The notes: generated from the sequence alone by a model not told the origin. A stretch of DNA of 64,000 bases from Methanococcoides burtonii DSM 6242 (GCF_000013725.1 NC_007955.1:1519579-1583578), one strand, 5' to 3'; numbered from the stretch's first letter, positions 1 to 8,133 are shown. Numbers and translations: made by a program.

Positions 1-1
1 A

Positions 2-259
<258 letters not shown>

Positions 260-378
260 TGGTCTTTCATTTCTTTTCTTTTTCTGATCGAACCCAAGAG
301 AGCCAACGCTGTTCAAATCAATTACAGAAGACCAAAACAGCTATAATACAAAACGGATAAAGGAAGATAGTACAGTGT

Positions 379-449
379 GCGACTGTGGTTTAGTGGTATG
401 ACCTGAGCTTCCCAAGCTTAGAACCCGGGTTCGAATCCCGGCAGCCGCA
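379..449 (+). tRNA. tRNA-Gly (anticodon CCC)
   Basis: A full cloverleaf can be drawn. The acceptor stem pairs 379-385 with 442-448. The anticodon stem 404-408/416-420 encloses loop TTCCCAA with anticodon CCC at 411-413. The T stem 425-429/437-441 encloses loop TTCGAAT, and the discriminator is A449. CCA is not encoded. The fourth acceptor pair is A382-C445, a mismatch. A 4-nt variable loop and a D arm with GTGGTA fit a class I tRNA. It reads glycine codon GGG. Confidence 0.93.
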
Positions 450-464
450 TTTTAGTAAGAGATT

Positions 465-1298
465 TTAAGCTATTGGATAGCTACAATATTCTTTGATTCC
501 ACAAATATGGCATTTCGGATTATTTTTTAAGCATATGCCATCTTCCAAACCAAAATAATCATCTGTCCCCATTTGTCCATATTTCACAAAAATTATATCT
601 ACGTACCTTATCGGGAATCTATTTTCATGGCTAAACTTCCTTCCATGAATTACAGTTTTTAACAATTGTTTTTCATCTTCAATTAGATTAAGTCTTTTAA
701 AAATTCTGGCAATCACTCTGTCAGGTTTTAAAACAGGGAGCCCAATATCGGTCATAAAATGATATGAAGTAATCTCGCCCAAAAAAGCAAACCTGTATTG
801 AATTTCTTCCTTGAACAGCATCAGATTTTCAAAGGAATTATCTATTTCGAATGAATCTACATAGCTTCTGAATGAACCATATTTTTCAACTATGCCTTTA
901 AAGACGATTGAATTGTTCACGCATGCTAAAATTTTCTTTTTATTTTTTATCATGCTCTCATCATTAAATATCTCATTAATCCTCCCTTCATCATAATTAG
1001 ATATAGTCTCAAAATCGGGAAAATGATATTTAATGATATCCAGTTTTTTTGTTACAGTTTCTGCTTTAAAACCTGAATAAAACACGACTTTTGTAAGTTT
1101 ATCAAAATACTCATCATCTGATAGATCACGATTTTCATAATTTTTATATTCTCCAAATCGAATATCAAATTCTTCATCTGACAATTTGCTTTGGCTTTTT
1201 AAAGTAGATTCAACTTTACAGAAAATTTCTTTATACGAAATCATGTACTCTACTCCTAAATCTTCATAAGATCCTGATTTTGATTCTAAATCTTCCAT
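465..1298 (-). CDS. HhH-GPD DNA glycosylase with C-terminal [4Fe-4S] loop
   Basis: 277 residues. The N-terminal half resembles 3-methyladenine DNA glycosylase I (a run like VVFYSGFKAETVTKKL, in place of the Tag motif around the substrate pocket). Residues about 195-225 hold GEITSYHFMTDIGLPVLKPD, a helix-hairpin-helix plus catalytic-Asp arrangement typical of the HhH-GPD superfamily. The C-terminus ends with C-X6-C-X2-C-X5-C, exactly the iron-sulfur loop spacing of endonuclease III and MutY, which Tag proteins lack. The role is therefore probably base-excision repair; the substrate cannot be told. Its 3' end is 15 bases from the tRNA. Base composition is A+T rich relative to the core genes further on, compatible with transfer. 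Divergence from known glycosylases makes the exact family uncertain. Confidence 0.65.
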   Translation of the reverse strand: MEDLESKSGSYEDLGVEYMISYKEIFCKVESTLKSQSKLSDEEFDIRFGEYKNYENRDLSDDEYFDKLTKVVFYSGFKAETVTKKLDIIKYHFPDFETISNYDEGRINEIFNDESMIKNKKKILACVNNSIVFKGIVEKYGSFRSYVDSFEIDNSFENLMLFKEEIQYRFAFLGEITSYHFMTDIGLPVLKPDRVIARIFKRLNLIEDEKQLLKTVIHGRKFSHENRFPIRYVDIIFVKYGQMGTDDYFGLEDGICLKNNPKCHICGIKEYCSYPIA

Positions 1299-1375
1299 AC
1301 CATAGGAAACTATAGATAACAGTCTTAATTACTAATTTAACAAAATTAGTGGCGATTAGTAAGGGTTTCCACAAT

Positions 1376-1395
1376 ATTGAGTTAACCCACTCAAT
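1376..1395 (-). terminator. Hairpin downstream of hicB/hicA remnant
   Basis: A 7-bp inverted repeat, ATTGAGT at 1376-1382 and ACTCAAT at 1389-1395, with a 6-base loop. It lies just past the stop of the HicA remnant read on the minus strand. No clear T-run follows, so it may be only a processing or stability element. Confidence 0.35.
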
Positions 1396-1396
1396 G

Positions 1397-1453
1397 TTAA
1401 AGAAAACCACTTTTTATAACTTTCTGCCCGGAAATTATCGGTAATTCAGGCAC
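1397..1453 (-). pseudogene. hicA: HicA toxin remnant (N-terminal stump)
   Basis: Overlapping the hicB stop codon is a GTG-initiated 18-codon frame reading VPELPIISGQKVIKSGF and then a stop. PELP-[IV]-SG-[KQ]-x-[VI]-IK is the conserved start of HicA mRNA interferases, which normally run about 60-80 residues and carry a catalytic histidine further on. Here the frame ends at TAA 1397-1399 before any of that, so the toxin is deleted. The overlap with hicB matches the usual hicB-hicA translational coupling. Confidence 0.6.
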
Positions 1454-1652
1454 TTGAAACATCCACCTTTGCAACTTCCCCGAGAATTCGGGCTTGCTCC
1501 TGAGTAACCTCAAGCACCAGTTCAATAGCTTCTTTGATGTTCTCAAGTGCTTCTTCTCTAGTGTCACCCTCACTGATAGCTGCCGGAAGTTCCAGACAAC
1601 GTGCAGTAAATCCACCTTCTTCTGCTGCCTCAAGAGCTATTGTGTATTTCAT
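1446..1652 (-). CDS. hicB: HicB-family antitoxin, orphaned
   Basis: 68 residues with the HicB/UPF0150 partial RNase H fold: a first strand MKYTIALEAAEEGGF, then ARCLELPAAISEGDTREEALENI, and a helix ending in EVTQEQ. In intact systems HicB neutralises the HicA mRNA interferase and represses the operon. There is no C-terminal DNA-binding domain, as in short HicB proteins. The partner gene that should follow on the minus strand survives only as the stump at 1397-1453, so this antitoxin now appears to stand alone. Confidence 0.8.
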   Translation of the reverse strand: MKYTIALEAAEEGGFTARCLELPAAISEGDTREEALENIKEAIELVLEVTQEQARILGEVAKVDVSSA

Positions 1653-2200
1653 AATTACTCATCGTTGTTTCTGGTACATTAAAATTAATCCAAACAGCAT
1701 CTCTTTGTGAACCCTGCCAACAAGAACCTAGATATTTTCTATTTCAATCCGATAGACCTTTTGAGAGCCACTCAAATTGGCTTTTTGCTTTAATCTAAAA
1801 CGGCTAAATAGTCAGTTCTTTATAAATTTAGAGTTATTTTGGAGTTAAAATTCAATTCTACGCACAGCATGTCGGAGATATAAGTAAGTCAATTTTTTTG
1901 TACGCTAGATTGACAATAATAACTGTATGAACATTTTACATATTACTCATTTTACTCATTTTCTAGTTTGTTTAGTAATTTTCAAATTTATTCCTATAAG
2001 TTACATTAAAAAAGCCACTGAATATTATATAAACACAGATACAATTCAAACATTTTATATACTACTGAACAGTTACCAATTAGTGTTCGGTTCAGTTGAA
2101 CATAACGCTATTGATTCCATTTATAGAAATAAAGTATGTAGTCTGATGAATAAAATTTCAATTCCGATGCTATAAGTATATGAAAATGAAGGTGCTTTTT
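1653..2200. other. A+T-rich spacer upstream of modA
   Basis: No convincing gene. One ATG frame of 82 codons (1927-2175, plus strand) exists, but its translation has skewed composition (Ile, Tyr, Asn, Phe), no recognisable domain and no ribosome-binding site, so I treat it as chance. The spacer separates the divergent hicB and modA genes and should contain both promoters. Confidence 0.4.
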
Positions 2201-3013
2201 ATGAATAAAAGAAATCAAACGTTAATGGTTGTCACAGCAATCATTATTCTCATAGTTATTTCGGCTTTCTCAATTAATTCGAATGATGAAGAACAGACAC
2301 CGACCTCCATCATCATATCTGCATCAGCGGTGTTAACTGAAGTTTTCACAGATATGGAAGAAGAGTTTGAAGCTGAAAATCCTGATATAGATGTCATAAT
2401 GAACTTTGCAAATGCTGGTTCTCTAAGGATGCAAATTGAAGGAGGGGGACCTATAGATGTGTATGCTCCAGCAGATAGAGTCCAAATGGATATTCTGACT
2501 TCTGCTGGGTTCGTTTACAACGATTCCCGGAAAGACTTTGCAGGTAGCTACCTTGTGATAATAGTTCCAAAAGGTAATGTTCTTAACATAACAACAATGG
2601 AGGACCTTTCAAAGCCTGAAGTAAAAAGGATAGCGTTCACCGATACAGAGGCTTCAACAGTGGGTAAGTATGCAAAGCAATCGCTTATTGAAAAAGGCCT
2701 ATGGAATAGCGTGCAAAATAAGATGATAATAGGTGACACGGTAAAAAATGCGATGGTTCATGTAGAGAGAGGAGAAGTTGATGCCGGATTTGTCTTCATG
2801 ACAGATGTCAAGACTGCAAAACCAGATACCATAGAATTGATAACTTCTGTACCGATGAGTGAAACTATTAATTATCCCATAGCTGTAGTTACATCAACCC
2901 AACACCAGAAAGAGTCTCAGAGATTCGTCGATTTTGTTACGGGAGAAAAAGGTAGCTCAATATTGGAACAATACGGTTTTACAATTCCAAAACATGATTT
3001 AGAAGGTGCCTAA
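2201..3013 (+). CDS. modA: Molybdate/tungstate ABC transporter substrate-binding protein
   Basis: 270 residues from the ATG at 2201, which has AAGGTG six bases upstream; an in-frame ATG at 2180 lacks such a site. An N-terminal hydrophobic helix (about residues 9-25) serves as signal or anchor. The mature part has the ModA/WtpA-type pattern: ISASAVLTEVFTDM near the start, FANAGSLRMQIEGGGPIDVYAPAD binding-loop residues, and GEVDAGFVFMTD in the second lobe. Such proteins capture molybdate or tungstate outside the cell and pass it to a ModB permease and ModC ATPase. Neither is next to it: the downstream 900 bases hold only a broken gene. It may therefore serve a transporter encoded elsewhere, or be a stranded copy. 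Confidence 0.85.
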   Translation: MNKRNQTLMVVTAIIILIVISAFSINSNDEEQTPTSIIISASAVLTEVFTDMEEEFEAENPDIDVIMNFANAGSLRMQIEGGGPIDVYAPADRVQMDILTSAGFVYNDSRKDFAGSYLVIIVPKGNVLNITTMEDLSKPEVKRIAFTDTEASTVGKYAKQSLIEKGLWNSVQNKMIIGDTVKNAMVHVERGEVDAGFVFMTDVKTAKPDTIELITSVPMSETINYPIAVVTSTQHQKESQRFVDFVTGEKGSSILEQYGFTIPKHDLEGA

Positions 3014-3128
3014 TAAGGCCCTTCTTTGTGGTTATCCGGATTTCCTGCAATACAACGTTTTTCACTAAATAACGATAAAGCTTCAAATATATTAATTTTT
3101 TTAGGTTTATTCAAAATGATCTATAGTT

Positions 3129-3903
3129 CTATTGTAGTGCTTTCATTATCCCCTTAACATTCTTTGACTTAAAGTTCAAATTCCCTCCTTTTGCTTTTTT
3201 CTTCAAATCATCCAAAGCACTCCTATGTTTAATTCCAATCTCTCTTGCTGCATCAGGAGTGAGATTCAGGATTAAATCATAGACTTACTTCTAATCAACA
3301 AATACCTGAGACTGTTGAACAACCAATTCCTGTTCATCAATATTGTTAGCTTCTTTTCCAATGCAAACCACACCATCAGCATGAACATGTTCTCTTTCAA
3401 GAACTCCAACCTCACAATTGAACTTAGATTCAAGATGGTCCACATACTGCATTATTGTCCTGCTTAATGGCTTGAAATAATGAGATCCTTTCTTAATCTC
3501 ACTAGTTCCATAATCAATAAACAGTTCATAAACAATACTCAGAGGATTATTAAAAAAAGGAGCTAAATGCTTGACTGCCGTCCCGATTTATTCAAGTGCC
3601 TGGAATCCTACAAGATAAAAATTGAATGGCTTGATCTGGTATTTCCAATCCTTACCAATATTAATTCCCTTAAACCTTCTCAAAACATTAGCATTTGAAA
3701 CGGTAAGTTTTGAGATAGCATACAATCCTGAATACTTCTCTTCAATATCCAATTCAGAGATCGTTCCATAATGAACTTTGAGAATATCTTCCCAGATCTC
3801 AGCTTGCCAATCCTCAACATCTTTTGGAAATAGATTAGTAAAATACCAAGTCCAATTTTTTGATTGTTTAATAATATGGTAGCATTTTATAAAATTTATT
3901 CAT
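3129..3903 (-). pseudogene. Degenerate gene of unknown function
   Basis: Minus-strand translation gives a coherent but broken protein. It opens in one frame near the ATG at about 3901-3903, shifts frame around 3880, runs through WTWYFTNLFPKDVEDW and YSGLYAISKLTVSNANVL, meets TAA at 3588-3590, resumes in the same frame (FNNPLSIVYELFIDYGTS, KPLSRTIMQYVDHLE), stops at TAG 3291-3293, and continues in another frame with TPDAAREIGIKHRSALDDLK to a stop at 3129-3131. The last piece looks like a small helix-turn-helix. I do not recognise the family. At least one stop and two frameshifts mean it is not functional. Confidence 0.55.
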
Positions 3904-3909
3904 GAAGAT

Positions 3910-4113
3910 TTATTCAATTTTCACAAATTCTACATAATTACTTGATATTTTGATAGCTGAATCGAACATGTTTCCATCACGATTGATCTTCCTGATGTAT
4001 TCGAGTTTCTCTTTACCCATATCAGCCTTATCTAATATTCTAATAACACAACCAATCAAAGCATTGATGTCATTAGTTTCACCGTAAAAAGTACATTTTG
4101 GTTTATCGCACAT
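3910..4113 (-). CDS. Small hypothetical protein
   Basis: 67 residues from the ATG at 4113, with GGGATC a few bases before it; a GTG at 4125 would add four residues. It starts MCDKPKCTFYGE, so two cysteines sit near the N-terminus, and continues with a helix-rich region (LIGCVIRILDKADMGKEKLEYIRKI). No family recognised. It lies directly upstream of the broken gene at 3129-3903 on the same strand and may once have been co-transcribed with it. Confidence 0.45.
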   Translation of the reverse strand: MCDKPKCTFYGETNDINALIGCVIRILDKADMGKEKLEYIRKINRDGNMFDSAIKISSNYVEFVKIE

Positions 4114-4453
4114 TATAGATCCCACAACAAATATAATAAAATGAATGAACGTTTATTCACCTATTCACAAATGAAAAAGAAATCTTTACCAATTACCATA
4201 AACCTTAAAAAAAGGTTTATTGTATATGGTGTACTCCACCTTTAATGTGGTTTGTATCAAATTACATTAAAGCAAATTCTCACAAGCAATTAATAATCAT
4301 TATTTAGGAAAGAAAAATTGTGATAGTTACAATACCTAAAAAATTGAATTATTTTCAAATGATTTATTAATTTTTGAGAGAATAAAAAGTAAGAATGGAA
4401 AACCAAAACGTGGTCTTCCAATCACGTGCTTAATTAACTATTAAGAGTAGTAA
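4114..4453. other. A+T-rich intergenic stretch
   Basis: About 340 bases with no supportable gene on either strand. It contains short A- and T-runs and repeated TTTATTCA-type words near 4140-4170, probably promoter material for the minus-strand gene at 3910-4113. Nothing else is evident. Confidence 0.4.
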
Positions 4454-4645
4454 TTAAACTACTTCGCCAAATGCAAATTTTCGAGCTACTTTGGTGACCT
4501 TGATTGTCACTTCGTCACCGACAGAGGTGTTAGGTACAAAAATTACAAAGCCGCTTACTCTTGCGATTCCATCGCCTTCTCTTGCGGTATCTTCAATTGT
4601 TACGTCGTATGATTCGCCAGCTTCTACTGGAGCAGTTGATTCCAT
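4454..4645 (-). CDS. Small TRAM-domain RNA-binding protein
   Basis: 63 residues forming a complete TRAM beta-barrel: YDVTIEDTAREGDGIARVSGFVIFVPNTSVGDEVTIKVTKVARKFAFGEVV. TRAM domains bind RNA; free-standing archaeal TRAM proteins act as RNA chaperones and are abundant in cold-adapted Methanococcoides (Ctr proteins, established knowledge). I chose the ATG at 4645 over an upstream in-frame GTG at 4666 because homologues start just before this barrel. A long A+T-rich leader follows upstream with no gene for some 300 bases, which would suit RNA-level control, but no specific element is recognisable. Confidence 0.85.
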   Translation of the reverse strand: MESTAPVEAGESYDVTIEDTAREGDGIARVSGFVIFVPNTSVGDEVTIKVTKVARKFAFGEVV

Positions 4646-4961
4646 GTTGTTGAACAAATATTTCACTTCCTTTAAACTGCTTAAAAAGATAATAACCAGC
4701 TAGTAAACATACGAAAAAATAGTAAATACAATTAAGGAAATACCATCTAGACCTATAATTTAGTAAATTAGTTTTAAACTCTAAAAGCAATCTTAATAAC
4801 GAAGGTATCCCATATAAATCTGTTTGTACATCAATTTTTATATTTCACACTAATAATTAATGATCCCAATATTTTCACGACAATTAAAAATTTGAAATAA
4901 TAATTGGTTTTGAGGAATTGTTTTCTTTTTCTTCTTAAACATATCTGGATCATACCTCCAT
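4646..4961. other. Leader/spacer upstream of TRAM gene
   Basis: About 315 bases of A+T-rich sequence without a supportable gene. It should contain the TRAM promoter and 5' leader on the minus strand. I see no riboswitch, tRNA or clear hairpin. Confidence 0.35.
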
Positions 4962-5081
4962 CTATGTAGATCGTTTTTCCAACTTTTCTCTAACACGTGT
5001 CTTCAATGTAAACAACTTATCACCCTTGGTATTCTGCTTCATGTAATGCAATATACCCTTAGAGAACCCTATCTTCTTCAT
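4962..5081 (-). pseudogene. C-terminal remnant of a gene next to the IS insertion
   Basis: A 39-codon minus-strand frame (ATG at 5081, TAG stop at 4962-4964) reads GFSKGILHYMKQNTKGDKLF then TLKTRVREKLEKRS. It looks like a short helix-turn-helix tail from the end of a larger protein, similar in build to the tail of the broken gene at 3129-3903. The parent is not recognised; archaeal Cas1-type proteins can have such tails, but I cannot support that here. The IS5-family element is inserted immediately upstream of it (10 bases), so the rest of the gene may have been lost before or after insertion. Confidence 0.35.
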
Positions 5082-5094
5082 TCAACATATCAGA

Positions 5095-5110
5095 GAGAAT
5101 TCCGATAAAC
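5095..5110 (+). repeat. Left terminal inverted repeat of the IS5-family element
   Basis: GAGAATTCCGATAAAC, matching the reverse complement of 6220-6235 at 14 of 16 positions; preceded by CAGA. Confidence 0.8.
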
Positions 5111-5158
5111 CCCTCAAACAGAAGCAATATTTATAACCTATTACAATAATTTTGTATT

Positions 5159-6100
5159 ATGTCCTTAACAAACTTTGCTTTTAAAGAAGAGTACAAACGT
5201 CTTGAAAATCTCGGTGACAAGCTCTCTGAAATTGAATCTCTCATCGATTGGAAACCATTTCGTCCAATTATAGCAGAGATGTATATCAATAAAACAGAGT
5301 TCGGTGGCAGACCAAACGTTGATGAAATCGTCATGCTCAAAATGTTAGTATTGCAACAATGGCATGGCCTATCTGACCCTGAACTTGAAAGACAAGCTAC
5401 TGATAGAATTTCCTTTAGGAAATTCTTGGGCTTTCCTGCAAAAATTCCAGATCATACTACTGTTTGGGCATTTAGAGAACGAATTTCCCAGGCAGGAAAA
5501 GAAGATGAAATCTGGAATGAAATGCAAAGACAACTTAATAAGAAAGGTCTGAAGATCAAGCAAGGTATGATTCAGGATGCAACATTTATACATGCTGATC
5601 CAGGACATGCAAATCTTGATACTCCTCGTGGAAATGAAGCAAAGACCAGAAGATGTAAGGACGGTACATGGACAAAAAAGGCATCTAAGTCACATTTTGG
5701 ATATAAACTACATACCATTGAAGATACCGAATATGATCTGATAAGGAGATATAGGACAACTACTGCCTCAGTTCATGATAGTCAGGTGGATCTTTCTGAA
5801 GAAGGCGAAGTTGTTTACAGAGATAGAGGTTACTTTGGTGCAATTTCAAAAGGATATGATGCAACTATGCAAAGGGGAGTACGAGGGCACCCTATTGGTA
5901 TTAGGGATAAGATGAGAAACAAAAGAATAAGCAGGAAAAGAGCAAAGGGAGAAAGACCTTATGCTGTTATCAAAAATGTGTTTACGTCAGGATTTGTAAG
6001 AGTAACAACGTTGGCAAGAGTAAATGTCAAAATGGCGATTACAGCATTCAGCTATAATCTCTATCAATTGAGGACAATAAGAAGAAAATCATTAGGATGA
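5159..6100 (+). CDS. IS5-family transposase
   Basis: 313 residues, intact. The N-terminal region (residues about 1-110) contains FRPIIAEMY and DEIVMLKMLVLQQWHGLSDPELE, the typical IS5/InsH-like DUF772 segment. The DDE catalytic domain shows GMIQDATFIHAD (first Asp), VVYRDRGYFG (second Asp) and GERPYAVIKNVF, where the third acidic residue would be Glu in the R-x6-Y-like region. It cuts and pastes the surrounding element. A TATA-like TATTTATAAC lies at about 5127-5136, some 27 bases before the ATG, so the transposase seems to have its own near-leaderless promoter inside the element. Confidence 0.92.
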   Translation: MSLTNFAFKEEYKRLENLGDKLSEIESLIDWKPFRPIIAEMYINKTEFGGRPNVDEIVMLKMLVLQQWHGLSDPELERQATDRISFRKFLGFPAKIPDHTTVWAFRERISQAGKEDEIWNEMQRQLNKKGLKIKQGMIQDATFIHADPGHANLDTPRGNEAKTRRCKDGTWTKKASKSHFGYKLHTIEDTEYDLIRRYRTTTASVHDSQVDLSEEGEVVYRDRGYFGAISKGYDATMQRGVRGHPIGIRDKMRNKRISRKRAKGERPYAVIKNVFTSGFVRVTTLARVNVKMAITAFSYNLYQLRTIRRKSLG

Positions 6101-6219
6101 ATAGCGGTAGCTATTCAAAAAAGTTGGAAAGTATATAAATAGATACTAGCAAACTGCTGGAAATAGAGAGAAAAGCTCAAAATTTTAGCTGGAAATATTT
6201 GCTTTGAAAAAAATCAGCA

Positions 6220-6235
6220 GTTAATCGCAATTCTC
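6220..6235 (-). repeat. Right terminal inverted repeat of the IS5-family element
   Basis: Partner of 5095-5110; followed directly by CAGA, the second copy of the target duplication. Confidence 0.8.
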
Positions 6236-6419
6236 CAGAATTATCCCTTTTATCTCATATTCTATAAATTCTATAAATTCTACCATCCTAACATCCTACA
6301 CCGAATAAATTGGTAATCATTAGTAATTCAAATTCAATCCCCACCATGTCAACATTTTAAATTTACACAAATAAAATCGAAACAAATTAAAATATCAGCT
6401 TACATTGTAAAATATATGA

Positions 6420-6707
6420 CACAAAACAAATGCATCCCGGGCTACCCTTATGTTCGGACCTGCCCAGGCATCCGTTGCAAAAGCTGTAATGGACAGTGTG
6501 GCAGAAGGCGTGATCCCAAAGGAAGAAGCAGAGAATATACTGATCATCGTTTCAGTGTTCATCGAATGGGATGCAACAGACAAAAAAAAGATCTACGAAT
6601 ACAACTACGAAGCAACAACACTTGCATTAAAACGTGCTATCGACGGAACTCCTACCGTAGATAAAGCAATTGTTAAAAAGGACAGTGCAAAACATCCATT
6701 CGCTTAA
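6420..6707 (+). pseudogene. fae: 5'-truncated formaldehyde-activating enzyme (Fae)
   Basis: From about 6440 the frame reads ATLMFGPAQASVAKAV, then AEGVIPKEEAENI and a C-terminus ending KKDSAKHPFA, the hallmark second half of Fae, which condenses formaldehyde with tetrahydromethanopterin. Fae is about 165 residues; here a TGA at 6417-6419 closes the frame upstream and roughly 70 N-terminal residues, including the active-site part, are absent. An ATG at 6450 could start an 85-residue product, but no ribosome-binding site precedes it. The fragment begins about 180 bases past the IS element, and its own terminator hairpin survives. Confidence 0.75.
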
Positions 6708-6715
6708 ATGAACAC

Positions 6716-6737
6716 GTCCTGCGTTAGATCGCAGGAC
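6716..6737 (+). terminator. Hairpin after the fae remnant
   Basis: Perfect 8-bp stem, GTCCTGCG at 6716-6723 and CGCAGGAC at 6730-6737, with a 6-base loop, nine bases after the stop codon of the Fae fragment. Confidence 0.55.
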
Positions 6738-6774
6738 AGCCTTACTATATTCAAAAAAATAAAAAATATAGAGA

Positions 6775-7243
6775 TCACTCTTCTGATCCCGAAACATCTT
6801 TTATAACTGAAACATTCGGGAACTTGAAACTACCACTTTCGTGTTCTGGTGAATGCTTTATCGCCAGCACACGCACAATACCAAGCACAAGTATCAGTGC
6901 TGAAAGAGCAAATATAAAATTGTGATCGAACTCTCTGGCATACATCCCCACAGCTATCTCACACATAACTATCAGTATTGTAGCATCAGTAACATAGGTC
7001 AGCTTAATTCTCTCATGTTCCATGGTAATCAACAAAAGTGTTGAACAGGTCTATCAGTATGAATATAGTGAGAACACTTGATACCATATGATTAAAACCT
7101 ATATCCAGTGAAGTGAAAAGTGTCAATCTCAGATCGAATACGGTCTTGATCATCCCCACAACAAGGGTCAGCATAAGTATGTACAGGAATAACGTTGTAA
7201 TTGAAGCGATTATTTTTCTAAATATTTTATTGTTGTCTATCAT
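6775..7243 (-). pseudogene. PsiE-like membrane protein split by a frameshift
   Basis: Two overlapping minus-strand frames together make one four-helix membrane protein. The first (7243 to 7013) has two hydrophobic helices and ends IDLFNTFVDYHGT; the second (from ATG 7023 to 6775) begins MEHERIKLTYVTDATILIV and has two more helices. Joining FVDYH to EHERIKL requires removal of one G in the pair at 7020-7021 (CC on the plus strand) and gives a normal phosphate-starvation-inducible PsiE-family layout. The function of PsiE proteins is poorly known. Either the gene is broken by a one-base insertion, the base call is wrong, or the two parts are made separately by coupled translation, since the second ATG overlaps the first stop by 11 bases. 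Confidence 0.55.
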
Positions 7244-7452
7244 GATACTACTTGAAGAAGAAAAATGAAGGACCTTCTTTGACCTGAGATTAATTTCTAA
7301 ATAAACAGAGATATATATTATTTATCAGTATAGAATATAGAAATGTGAGGTACATATATAGAATATATAATAAATGCTCGCTAATATCCTTTTAAAAATA
7401 GTCATAAATAATATCGCACATCATTGATAACAAGAAGAAAGGAGGGGATACC

Positions 7453-8133
7453 ATGACTAACAACACAAAATTCACACCGGAGCACTATGAGAAGAACATA
7501 CATCGGACAATACCACATTATTCCAGCTTCCAAAGGGAGATCATCGACCTTATCAGAACAACAAAACCTGATTGTGAGTTATGGCTTGACACCGGGTGTG
7601 GCACAGGATCTTTAATTGAGCTTGCAAATGAGACATTTGATGAATGCAACTTTTACCTGAACGACCCTTCCGAAGAAATGCTGTCATATGCAAAGACCAG
7701 ACTTGAAAAATATGAAGCTGAAAGGTTCAAATTTACAAATTACACCACTGCAGACCTACCTTTGTCAGGTGTACCGGAATGCGATGTTGTTACAGCGATA
7801 CAATCTCATCACTACCTGAACAGGGAAGAAAGAGCAAGCATCACAGCAAAATGCTACGGAATACTGAAAAAGGAAGGTATTTTCGTAACGTTCGAAAATA
7901 CGGCCCCGGAGACAGAGAAAGGAATAGAGATCGTCATGGACAGATTGAGAAGATTCCAGCTCGAATGTGGAAAGGACAGTGTTGCTGTAGAAGAGAACCT
8001 GAAGCGATTTAATACCGCGTATTTCCCGATAACCATCGCTGAGCACCTTGAACTGCTAAAAGAGACCGGATTCACAACATGCGAGCTTTTCTGGACATCA
8101 TACATGCAGGCAGGTTTCTATGCCATCAAATGA
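7453..8133 (+). CDS. Class I SAM-dependent methyltransferase
   Basis: 226 residues. Motif I is LWLDTGCGTGSL (residues about 47-58), followed by an acidic strand end FYLNDPSEEML for ribose binding and DVVTAIQSHHYL as motif IV/V. The C-terminal helix-strand unit ends SYMQAGFYAIK. A strong ribosome-binding site, GGAGGGG, precedes the ATG by about six bases. The acceptor cannot be deduced; the fold resembles small-molecule (ubiquinone/arsenite-type) methyltransferases. It is a single gene with an A+T-rich upstream region of about 200 bases. Confidence 0.8.
   Translation: MTNNTKFTPEHYEKNIHRTIPHYSSFQREIIDLIRTTKPDCELWLDTGCGTGSLIELANETFDECNFYLNDPSEEMLSYAKTRLEKYEAERFKFTNYTTADLPLSGVPECDVVTAIQSHHYLNREERASITAKCYGILKKEGIFVTFENTAPETEKGIEIVMDRLRRFQLECGKDSVAVEENLKRFNTAYFPITIAEHLELLKETGFTTCELFWTSYMQAGFYAIK

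Larger units (their letters stand above)
5095..6235 (+). mobile_element. Complete IS5-family insertion sequence, 1,141 bp
   Basis: The ends are imperfect inverted repeats: 5095-5110 reads GAGAATTCCGATAAAC, and 6220-6235 is its partner, whose reverse complement is GAGAATTGCGATTAAC. Weaker pairing continues some bases inward. CAGA is found immediately outside both ends (5091-5094 and 6236-6239), a 4-bp target-site duplication as known for IS5-family elements. One uninterrupted transposase gene fills the interior. The element is therefore structurally intact and was probably inserted recently. Confidence 0.85.

Noticed and set aside
1927-2175. 82-codon plus-strand frame before modA
   Set aside because: A+T-driven composition, no ribosome-binding site, no recognisable domain; kept only as a note in the spacer entry.
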